From: Paramagnetospirillum magnetotacticum MS-1
Lineage (GTDB): Bacteria; Pseudomonadota; Alphaproteobacteria; Rhodospirillales; Magnetospirillaceae
Length of the DNA: 64,000 bases
Reading direction: 5' to 3'
NCBI RefSeq assembly: GCF_000829825.1
Contig: NZ_JXSL01000028.1
Span: forward strand, 161,587-225,586
Below the pieces are notes generated by a model. It made no database searches, was not told the DNA's origin, and worked only from the letters and a program-made list of their open reading frames with translations. A program made the translations under genes and the position numbers. This document shows, in pieces, positions 37,697-44,498 of the stretch; position 1 is the first letter of the stretch; each line of letters starts with the position of its first letter.

Positions 37697-39262
37697 ATGG
37701 CCTGGGACCCGGCCCAGCCCTCCGAACTTCTGCTGACCACCGGCGGCGACGAGCGCCTGCGGGTCGATCCTGAGACCGGGCTGAACCGCTATGGCTGTTC
37801 GCCCCGCCCGCGCCCCTGGGCCATCACCTTCGCCTCGACCACCGCCACCTCTGTGTCGGAAGGCGCCTTCGCCCATGTGGAAGGCTTGCGCCGCCGTCTG
37901 AATGACGCCGCCAAGGCCGGAAGGCTGGACGAGGAATATGCCCTCGCCATGGAAGAGGTGCGCGGCGAAGTCCCACGCCAGTGCGGAACGGTGCCGGGGA
38001 CCGAGGCCATTCTCACCCCCTCGGGCACCGATGCCGAGTTCTATGCCCTGCATCTGGCCCTGGCCGCCGACCGCCGGCCGCTGACCAATATCGTTATCGC
38101 GCCGGGCGAAACCGCCAGCAATGTGCTCCAGGCGGCCTCGGGACGCCATTACAACGCCACCACCGCCATGGGCCATCATGTGGGCGTGGACCAGCCCGTG
38201 GACGCCGCCACCGCCGCACGGGTCGAACTGGCCATTCTGCAGGTGCGCGACGGCGCGGGCGACCCGTTGCCCATGGAAGAGATCAACCGGGCCGCCGAAG
38301 AGCTTATCGAGCGTGAACTGGCCAGGGGGCGCCGCGTCCTGCTGCACCTTCTCGACACCTCCAAGACTGGACTGGTGGCGCCGGGGGTGGATTTCACCTT
38401 CGCCCTGGCCAGACGTTTCGCCGGGGATCTGGACGTGGTGGTGGACGCCTCGCAATTGCGCCTGTCCAAGAACAGCGTCGCCCGCTATCTCGGCCACGGC
38501 TTCATGGTCATCATCACTGGGTCCAAATTCTTTACCGGGCCGCCTTTCGCCGGTGCGCTGCTGGTGCCGCCCGCCATCGGAGGCCGGGTGCAACTGGGCC
38601 TGGCCGCCCTGCCCCAGGGCTACAACGCCTATACCGAACGCCATTGCTGGCCCGATGCCTGGGAGAACTGGTGCCGCCCCATGGGCGGCGAGGCCAATAT
38701 GGGACTCCTGATGCGCTGGTGGGCGGCGCTGTGGGAAATGGCCGCCTTCCACGCCGTGCCTCCGGCCGAGGCAAGGCGCATCCTCGACCGGTTTCTCACC
38801 GCCATCCGTGCCGAAGTGACGGCAAAGCCCCGTCTTGGCCTATTGCCTTGTCCAGCGCCCGAGCGCGGCGCGGCGGGCTCCTGGGACGGGCTGGCCACCA
38901 TTCTGACCTTCACCGCCACGCCGCCCAAGGCCAAGGCCCCGCTGGGCATGGAGGAGCTGCGGCGTCTCCATGTCTGGCTGAACCGCGACATCTCCCCGCT
39001 TCTGCCGTCCACGGCGCGGGAGAAGGACCGCCGACTCGCCGCCCTGGCCTGCCATATCGGCCAACCGGTCATGGCGGGCGAAACCCTGTCCGGCCTGCGG
39101 CTGGCGGCCGGCGCCCGACTGGTCTCGGGCGCCCGTCAGGCCATGGCCCGAGGCCGGTCGGTGGAAGCCTTCCTGGACATGGAAATCGCCGAAGCCAAGC
39201 TGGTCCTGGCCAAGCTCGACATGCTGCTGCGCCACTGGCAGCACCTGACATCGGCGGCCTGA
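37697..39262 (+). CDS. fold-type I PLP-dependent enzyme of uncertain reaction
   Basis: A 521-residue protein. ILTPSGTDAEFYAL provides the PLP-phosphate-binding turn, VVVDASQL carries the Asp (Asp250) that contacts the pyridine nitrogen, and VIITGSKFFTGPPFAG holds the probable Schiff-base lysine (Lys277). The fold is aminotransferase-like, but the sequence is not a standard aminotransferase or class II decarboxylase. It starts five bases after the ATP-grasp gene stop, so the three genes 34250-39262 form one unit. A transaminase, lyase or decarboxylase reaction is possible. Confidence 0.7.
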   Translation: MAWDPAQPSELLLTTGGDERLRVDPETGLNRYGCSPRPRPWAITFASTTATSVSEGAFAHVEGLRRRLNDAAKAGRLDEEYALAMEEVRGEVPRQCGTVPGTEAILTPSGTDAEFYALHLALAADRRPLTNIVIAPGETASNVLQAASGRHYNATTAMGHHVGVDQPVDAATAARVELAILQVRDGAGDPLPMEEINRAAEELIERELARGRRVLLHLLDTSKTGLVAPGVDFTFALARRFAGDLDVVVDASQLRLSKNSVARYLGHGFMVIITGSKFFTGPPFAGALLVPPAIGGRVQLGLAALPQGYNAYTERHCWPDAWENWCRPMGGEANMGLLMRWWAALWEMAAFHAVPPAEARRILDRFLTAIRAEVTAKPRLGLLPCPAPERGAAGSWDGLATILTFTATPPKAKAPLGMEELRRLHVWLNRDISPLLPSTAREKDRRLAALACHIGQPVMAGETLSGLRLAAGARLVSGARQAMARGRSVEAFLDMEIAEAKLVLAKLDMLLRHWQHLTSAA

Positions 39263-39332
39263 CCGGCAGACTTTGCCGGGTAATGGGCCTGACCGCATCA
39301 ACTAAATTCTTATAAATCAATGCTCTATGAAG

Positions 39333-39348
39333 TGGCACGCCCATTGCT
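39333..39348 (+). promoter_or_regulatory. sigma-54 promoter
   Basis: TGGCACG-CCCA-TTGCT is a perfect match to the RpoN consensus TGGCACG-N4-TTGCW, with GG at 39334-39335 and GC at 39346-39347. Transcription would begin near 39359, about 50 bases ahead of the FliD-like ATG. Sigma-54 promoters commonly drive flagellar genes and need an enhancer-binding activator. Confidence 0.8.
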
Positions 39349-39409
39349 TGGGTGCTTGACAAGGATTCACACTTCAGTGGGCGCCCAAAGCGCCCCGGAG
39401 CATCAGGCC

Positions 39410-40687
39410 ATGAGCACCAACGCCGTTTCCGCCCTCCCGACCGCCCTGGCGGGCTTGCTGAAGCAATATACCAGCCCCGCTCAGAAGAGCGACGGCACCA
39501 CGGCCGCGACCACTGCCAGCGCGGCGGCCAGCCCCCTCAGCCTGGGACGCGACGAGGCCTTTTCCCTGTCCCTGGGTTCGGCCCAAAGCGGTCAGGCCAT
39601 GGTGGGCTATACCCGGCTGGCCACCTTGGGCGGCCAGGCCGATGCCGACCTGTCGGCCATCGCATCGCAAAGCGCGGATTCAGGGTCGGCTGGCTCCGTT
39701 CAGGTGGAGGTGAGCCAACTGGCCACGCCCCAGACCCTGGTCACCTCGCTGTTCGGCGATCCGGATTCGGTCTCGCTGGGCACCGGCAGCCTCAGCGTCC
39801 AGATGGGCGCGGTGGATACGGAAACCGGCGCCTTCACGCCCCAGGGAAACCCGACCGAGATCTCCATTGCCGGTGGTTCGCTCAACGACATCGCCAAGTC
39901 CATCAATGATTCCGGTGCCGGGCTTACGGCCAAGGTGGTGGAATCGGGCGGCGGATTCGAGTTGGAGATCAGCGGCAAGGACACCGGCTCGGGCAAGGCT
40001 TTCGCCCTGTCGGGACTGTCGGAACTGGACTTCGATCCGTCGCACCCCGTGGCATCGCCCCTCACCCAGACCTCCGAGGCCGGCGATGCCCATTACAGCG
40101 CGGACGGCACCGACTACACCTGGCCCTCCAACACAGGCGTGCCGGTGGCCTTCGGCACCACGGCCAGTTTCACCCAGACGGGATCGCTGAGCGTCGACCG
40201 CTCGACGACCACCGACACCGTCCAGAAGATGATGAAATCCTTTAACGGATTGCAGCAGGCCATCGTCGAAATGACCGGCGACAAGGGGTCCTTGGCCGCC
40301 AACGCCAATCTCGCCGCGGGCATGTTCAAGCGCTTGGGCGATGCCGCCATGGCCGAGTATCAGACCGGCGGCGACGTCTCCACGCTGTCGGATATCGGCA
40401 TTCAGGTGGAAAAGGACGGGACTCTCTCCGTCGATCAGTCCGTCCTGGCCCAGGCTTTGTCCAAGGACCCGTCCTCGGTCCAATCCCTCGTCGCCCAGGC
40501 GGCCAAGGGCATGGACGATTCCATCCGCCCCTATCTGGGCAACAAGGGCGCTCTGTCCTCCCAGGTCTCGGTGCTCGGCTCGCTGATGGGCCGGGGCGCC
40601 AGCCTGCTCGATTACCTCGGCGGTGGCGCCAGTTCGTCCAGTGGCCTGGCGGGCGGCGCTACCAGCCTGCTCTCCGCCCTGTCCTGA
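39410..40687 (+). CDS. FliD-like flagellar hook-associated protein
   Basis: A 425-residue protein with the architecture of FliD: an N-terminal D0/D1 part, a middle domain (VQVEVSQLATPQTLVTSLFGD, then Ser/Gly-rich strands) and a C-terminal helical part (MKSFNGLQQAIVEMTGD and STLSDIGIQVEKDGTLSVDQSVLAQALSKDP, a characteristic FliD motif). Composition is low in Cys, high in Ser/Gly/Ala, as for exported flagellar proteins. The sigma-54 promoter upstream fits a flagellar gene. No neighbouring flagellar genes are present. It could cap the filament or a specialised surface appendage. Confidence 0.75.
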   Translation: MSTNAVSALPTALAGLLKQYTSPAQKSDGTTAATTASAAASPLSLGRDEAFSLSLGSAQSGQAMVGYTRLATLGGQADADLSAIASQSADSGSAGSVQVEVSQLATPQTLVTSLFGDPDSVSLGTGSLSVQMGAVDTETGAFTPQGNPTEISIAGGSLNDIAKSINDSGAGLTAKVVESGGGFELEISGKDTGSGKAFALSGLSELDFDPSHPVASPLTQTSEAGDAHYSADGTDYTWPSNTGVPVAFGTTASFTQTGSLSVDRSTTTDTVQKMMKSFNGLQQAIVEMTGDKGSLAANANLAAGMFKRLGDAAMAEYQTGGDVSTLSDIGIQVEKDGTLSVDQSVLAQALSKDPSSVQSLVAQAAKGMDDSIRPYLGNKGALSSQVSVLGSLMGRGASLLDYLGGGASSSSGLAGGATSLLSALS

Positions 40688-40700
40688 TCCCACAACGCCA

Positions 40701-40734
40701 ACGGCCCCCTTCCTCGAGCGAGGGAGGGGGCCGT
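40701..40734. terminator. hairpin after the FliD-like gene
   Basis: ACGGCCCCC-T-TCCTCG pairs with CGAGGGA-GGGGGCCGT across a short loop, with near-perfect arms. No T-run follows on either strand, so it is a strong stem but an imperfect intrinsic terminator. It lies between two converging genes. Confidence 0.6.
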
Positions 40735-40750
40735 CGTCATGAGAGGCGCG

Positions 40751-41074
40751 TTACTTGGCGGCGGGGGCTGCCGGAGTGGCAGGGGTCGCCGGAGTGGCCG
40801 GGGTCGCCGGGGCAACGGCCTTCTCGGCCTTCTTGCCATGCTCCTTGGCGTCCTTCTTGGCCTCCTTCTTGGCCTCCTTCTTGGCATGAGCGGTGTCGCT
40901 CTTGCCCTTTTGCACATTGGCGGCGGCGTCACTCGTTGCCTGGCTGGTGGCTCCGGCCGCGGCGGGGGCGGCGACAGTGCCCGCGGACGAGGCCGCCGTC
41001 CCCTGAGCCAGGGCCGCCATGGGGATCAGCGAAGCGGCAAAGAGAGTGGCGGCAATAAAGCGGGTGGCACGCAT
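40751..41074 (-). CDS. exported Ala/Lys-rich low-complexity protein
   Basis: A 107-residue protein with a signal peptide (MRATRFIAATLFAASLIPMAALA). The mature part is almost all Ala, Lys, Thr and Pro: a Lys-rich helix (KKEAKKEAKKDAKEHGKK) and four ATP triplets near the C terminus. It is probably a basic periplasmic or surface polypeptide. No family is recognised. It converges on the FliD-like gene. Confidence 0.65.
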   Translation of the reverse strand: MRATRFIAATLFAASLIPMAALAQGTAASSAGTVAAPAAAGATSQATSDAAANVQKGKSDTAHAKKEAKKEAKKDAKEHGKKAEKAVAPATPATPATPATPAAPAAK

Positions 41075-41218
41075 GACGGATTTCCTTTTCTAAAATTCTT
41101 TCCGAAGGCCATCACGGCGCGTTCGGTAGGTATAATGTGGCCCTGTCGCGTGGCGAAATAAGGGACGAATTGTGATTCTTTCAGGGCAGATCACGGCAGT
41201 TGCGCCACAATCGGCTCG

Positions 41219-41905
41219 GTGCCATGGTGCGTGTTCAACCCTGATCCCGCGAGGCCTGCCATTTCCGCCGATTCCTGCCGTCTCTACCTGATCACCCCGC
41301 CGGTCATCGAAAAGCCCTTCGAATGGGTTTCGACCCTGGAAGCCGCCCTGGATGCCGGTGACGTCGCCTGCCTGCAGATTCGCCTGAAGGGCCTGGACGA
41401 CGATGCCATCGCCCGAATCGTCGATGTGCTGCGCCCGCCCGCCCAGCGGCGCGGCGTGGCGGTGCTGCTGAACGACCGCCCCGATCTGGCCTTCGAGACG
41501 GGCTGCGACGGCGTGCATGTGGGCCAGACCGATGCCTCCTACAAGGCGGCCCGCCAGGCGGTGGGGCCTCAGGGCATCGTCGGCGTGACCTGCCACGATT
41601 CCCGCCATCTGGCCATGGAAGCCGGTGAGGCCGGGGCCGATTACGTGGCCTTCGGCGCCTTCTTCCCCACCGAAACCAAGGAAGCCCCCACCCGCGCCGA
41701 CATCGAGGTTCTCGAATGGTGGCACGGCCTGTTCACCGTTCCCTGCGTCGCCATCGGCGGCATCACGGTGGAGAACTGCCGCCCCCTGGTGGCGGCGGGC
41801 GCCGATTTCCTGGCGGTGTCGGGCGGCGTGTGGAACCACCCCGAAGGCCCCGAAGCGGCGGTGCGCGCCTTCTCAAAGATCATGGCCGAAGGCGCCAAGC
41901 GGTGA
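41219..41905 (+). CDS. thiE: thiamine-phosphate synthase
   Basis: A 228-residue TIM-barrel protein of the ThiE/TenI family. LYLITPP at the first strand, [22 protein letters not shown] (pyrophosphate/Mg binding), [33 protein letters not shown] and VAIGGIT are the family motifs. It joins HMP-PP and HET-P to thiamine phosphate. The GTG start at 41219 is uncertain; a GTG 12 bases on is equally possible. The LOG-family gene overlaps its stop (GTGA). Confidence 0.88.
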   Translation: MPWCVFNPDPARPAISADSCRLYLITPPVIEKPFEWVSTLEAALDAGDVACLQIRLKGLDDDAIARIVDVLRPPAQRRGVAVLLNDRPDLAFETGCDGVHVGQTDASYKAARQAVGPQGIVGVTCHDSRHLAMEAGEAGADYVAFGAFFPTETKEAPTRADIEVLEWWHGLFTVPCVAIGGITVENCRPLVAAGADFLAVSGGVWNHPEGPEAAVRAFSKIMAEGAKR

Positions 41906-42483
41906 AGCGGGTCTGCGTCTTCTGCGGCTCCAATTCCGGCGCCAATCCGGCCTATGCCGAAGCCGCGGCCCAACTCGGACGCCTTTTGGCCGAACGCGGC
42001 CTGACCCTGGTCTATGGCGGCGGCAATGTTGGCCTGATGGGCATTGTGGCCGATGCCGCCCTGGCGGCGGGCGGCCAGGTGATCGGCGTGATCCCCGAAT
42101 CCATGCTGAAATGGGAGGTGGGACATCCCGAGCTGACCGAATTGCGCGTGGTGGCCAGCATGCACGAGCGCAAGGCCGCCATGGCCGATCTGGCCGATGG
42201 CTTCATCGCCCTGCCCGGCGGGATCGGCACGCTGGAGGAATTGTTCGAGATCTGGACCTGGGGCCAGTTGGGCCTGCACGCCAAGCCGCTGGGCTTTCTG
42301 GATGTGGCGGGCTATTACGAGCGTCTGCTCGCCTTCCTCGACCACATGACGGGCGAAGGCTTCGTCAAGCCCCGCCATCGCGAGATGGTGGCGGTGCACG
42401 ATGATCCCGCCGCCCTGCTGGGCTTGCTGGAAAGCTACCACCCGCCGGAGACCATCCGCGTCATCAACCGCGAGACGGCGTGA
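41902..42483 (+). CDS. LOG-family protein (cytokinin riboside 5'-monophosphate phosphoribohydrolase-like)
   Basis: A 193-residue protein of the LOG/TIGR00730 family. It starts at a GTG overlapping the thiE stop. [13 protein letters not shown] at the N terminus, [11 protein letters not shown] and the catalytic/nucleotide-binding [13 protein letters not shown] motif (PGGxGTxxE) are complete. Family members cleave cytokinin ribotides or other nucleoside monophosphates to base and ribose phosphate; they are often misnamed lysine decarboxylases. It is followed by a tRNA promoter. Confidence 0.9.
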   Translation: MKRVCVFCGSNSGANPAYAEAAAQLGRLLAERGLTLVYGGGNVGLMGIVADAALAAGGQVIGVIPESMLKWEVGHPELTELRVVASMHERKAAMADLADGFIALPGGIGTLEELFEIWTWGQLGLHAKPLGFLDVAGYYERLLAFLDHMTGEGFVKPRHREMVAVHDDPAALLGLLESYHPPETIRVINRETA

Positions 42484-42491
42484 ATGGCCGC

Positions 42492-42520
42492 TTGACAGGC
42501 CCGGCGGCGCGCCATATAAA
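42492..42520 (+). promoter_or_regulatory. consensus sigma-70 promoter of the tRNA-Val locus
   Basis: TTGACA (42492-42497) and TATAAA (42515-42520) are separated by exactly 17 bp. Transcription would begin near 42527, ahead of the tRNA half at 42568 and the full tRNA at 42725. Confidence 0.8.
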
Positions 42521-42567
42521 GCGGCCCTCCTCGGAAGCGGCAAACATGCTTCCGCCGCAATGGAAAT

Positions 42568-42609
42568 GGGCGATTAGCTCAGCGGGAGAGCACTCCCTTC
42601 ACACGGGAG
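42568..42609 (+). pseudogene. 5' half of a tRNA-Val(CAC)-like gene
   Basis: Bases 42568-42609 match the start of the intact tRNA-Val at 42725: the acceptor 5' strand GGGCGAT, the whole D arm, and an anticodon arm with loop TTCACAC. The stem differs by one compensatory pair, CTCCC/GGGAG here against CTCGC/GCGAG there, so pairing is kept. No variable loop, T arm or acceptor 3' strand follows, so it is a truncated copy. It lies directly behind the strong promoter. Confidence 0.85.
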
Positions 42610-42724
42610 TGATACATTAAGGCAATCCGCCAGTTTGCGGGGAGCCAATCGGGACAGATTTCCGGACAAGTGCCGGATTTGCCCCAGCAGCGCCGTTGGG
42701 CTTCCAACGGTTGAAGATGTAGAT

Positions 42725-42799
42725 GGGCGATTAGCTCAGCGGGAGAGCACTCGCTTCACACGCGAGGGGTCGCAAGTTCAATCCTTGCATCGCCCACCA
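42725..42799 (+). tRNA. tRNA-Val (anticodon CAC)
   Basis: A complete 75-base cloverleaf with encoded CCA: acceptor GGGCGAT/ATCGCCC, D arm TAGCTCAGCGGGAGAGCA, anticodon stem CTCGC/GCGAG with loop TTCACAC, T arm with GTTCAATCC, discriminator A. The anticodon CAC reads GUG valine codons. Its own -35/-10 is not apparent; it probably depends on the promoter at 42492. Confidence 0.97.
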
Positions 42800-43065
42800 T
42801 CTACCCCTTGAATTCAAAGATAATTCCGCCTGCGAAAAAGTGCGTTTCAGGACAAAAGTTGTCCGGAAATGCCTATTCCTTCAGCCCAATTCGCCGTTGA
42901 TCGGGTTGGAGCTAACTTTCTTTGACTGTTGCTCCAATAAAACTATACCGCTGAGGCCTCCCAGCGGCTTTTGACTTATCGAGAACGTAGCCAGGAATTT
43001 TTGTCGGCTAAAATGGCCGATCGTATGAACTCATGCTTAAAGACAAACTCCCGCTCTGCCCCTTG

Positions 43066-43218
43066 TCACTGCTTCCCGCCATCCTCTGGATTCGGCACAG
43101 CCTGATCCGCACCTATCGCAAAGCGAACCCCAGGCCCTCCCGCCCCCTCATATCGCCCCTCGGGAATGAACACGATCCCGGCGGCGACAAGAGTGCGCTC
43201 GAGTGACTCGACGGTTCG
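43066..43218 (-). pseudogene. 3' fragment of an XRE-type regulator
   Basis: The minus-strand translation after the transposase junction contains TVESLERTLVAAGIVFIPEG and GGPGVRFA, a pattern typical of the C terminus of short alphaproteobacterial XRE-family HTH regulators. The HTH part is missing; upstream sequence is the truncated transposase. The fragment shows where the IS sequence was fused to, or inserted in, an older regulator gene. Confidence 0.6.
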
Positions 43219-43219
43219 G

Positions 43220-43753
43220 CTATTCGCGCACCGCTTGACCGGTAGCCTCGTCAGGCAGTCCTTCGTCGCCCGGCACCGAGCGCTGCCGGTTGGCATCAGC
43301 CTTGATCATGCTGGCATCGACCGCGAAGCCCTCGCCGCCGACCAGCCCTTCCGCCATGCAGCGTTCCACCGTCGCTTCGAACAGCCGCCGCAGCAGGTCG
43401 CTGTCACGGAAACGGCCGTGTCGGTTCTTCGAAAAGGTCGAGTGGTCGGGAACCGTGCCCTCGAGTCCAAGCCGGCAGAACCAGCGATAAGCCAGATTGA
43501 GATGCACTTCCTCACAGAGCCGCCGCTCCGAGCGGATGCCCATGCAGTAGCCGATGATCAGCATCCGGATCATCAACTCGGGATCAATCGATGGCCGACC
43601 GGTCTCGCTGTAATAGGGACGTAGCTGCTCGCGGATGTCGCAGAGATCGACGAACCGGTCGATGGAGCGCAGCAGGTGATCCGCAGGCACGTGTCGCTCG
43701 AGGCTGAACTCGTAGAACAACGCCGGCTGGTCGATGTGGCGCTCCCCCATCAT
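43220..43753 (-). pseudogene. truncated IS1182-like transposase
   Basis: A 177-residue fragment beginning MMGERHIDQPALFYEFSLE with a DUF772-type N-terminal transposase domain (DLCDIREQLRPYYSETGRPSIDPELMIRMLIIGY, then YRWFCRLGLEG, then DHSTFSKNRHGRF) and a FAVDASMIKADAN stretch that should contain the first catalytic Asp. Family members are about 450 residues or more. The frame stops after ATGQAVRE and runs into the regulator fragment, so the catalytic C-terminal two thirds is gone. Confidence 0.85.
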
Positions 43754-43830
43754 TGGCTGATCTCCCGCTGCTCAGATCGATTGAATCAGAGCATCGGCAC
43801 CTCAGCAACCGGGAGTTTTTCAACAGAATC
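43220..43830 (-). mobile_element. IS1182-family remnant
   Basis: The truncated transposase plus an upstream stretch containing GGGAGTTTTTCAACAGAATC (43811-43830), whose GAGTTTTTCAACA part looks like the terminal inverted repeat of IS1182/IS5-type elements. The other end is lost. The exact outer boundary is not certain because no matching second inverted repeat remains. Confidence 0.6.
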
Positions 43831-44058
43831 TGCCATTTGCGGTCATCCACGATCCCTATGAACAAGCCCCCCTTGGTTCTGTCTGCCAACTTAGCAGCCT
43901 CCTTGGTGGCAATGAGTTACTGCTGCGAGTTGTGTCTGGGACTCCAATGAGCAACCACCACATTTCCCGTGCCTAATTCAAAATTTCAACTTTACAAAAT
44001 GTCGAAGAGGCAGTGTCAAACGGGACTAGTGTGAGAAAAATATTTCAATAAAGTTGTT
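43831..44058. other. low-GC non-coding stretch
   Basis: Between the IS remnant and the small ORF at 44059 the base composition falls sharply compared with the GC-rich flanks and poly-A/T runs appear. No promoter, RNA or coding region is supported in it. It begins the accessory segment leading into the signalling island. Confidence 0.5.
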
Positions 44059-44352
44059 ATGGATAGCAGCTCCCTTGTTTGGTCGCCACCAATGGAAATC
44101 ACACATAAAAAAATTGATATCGGCCTCATTTTATACATGAAGGTGTGCGGCGGCGTATATTCGACTATAGTCACAGATTCCGCAGCCGCGTCAATCATTC
44201 GACTAAAAACACAAGCATCGCATGTGCCATCTGGGGCCATTTATATGGTGCCAGAATCCTGCAAGTCGGCGATGATTGAGTTAGCTGCCGGGAGCGCATG
44301 GCGAAAAGAATATTCGTTAAAATATATTCTTAAAAATTGCAATATCAATTAA
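44059..44352 (+). CDS. hypothetical protein (97 aa) in a low-GC stretch
   Basis: A 97-residue frame beginning MDSSSLVWSPPMEITHKK. The composition is plausible for a small soluble alpha/beta protein, but no family is recognised and no good ribosome-binding site precedes it. Codon use is AT-rich, unlike genes on either side. An overlapping minus-strand frame (44016-44240) is less protein-like. It is likely foreign or decaying. Confidence 0.4.
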   Translation: MDSSSLVWSPPMEITHKKIDIGLILYMKVCGGVYSTIVTDSAAASIIRLKTQASHVPSGAIYMVPESCKSAMIELAAGSAWRKEYSLKYILKNCNIN

Positions 44353-44498
44353 TTTGCACTGGCCATAACAATATGCGCAGCAATTTTACTTATATTAACA
44401 AATAATGTTATGCAGTTTTGTAGATTAAACATGGCCTAATGCTAAAATCGAAAGCGATCTGCGAGGGATAGTGCATTTTGAAAAAGGGAATTCTGCCA

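Noticed and set aside
40739..41161. A plus-strand Gly/Arg/Leu-rich frame of 140 codons
   Set aside because: Antisense to the exported Ala/Lys-rich protein, whose signal peptide makes the minus strand the better reading.
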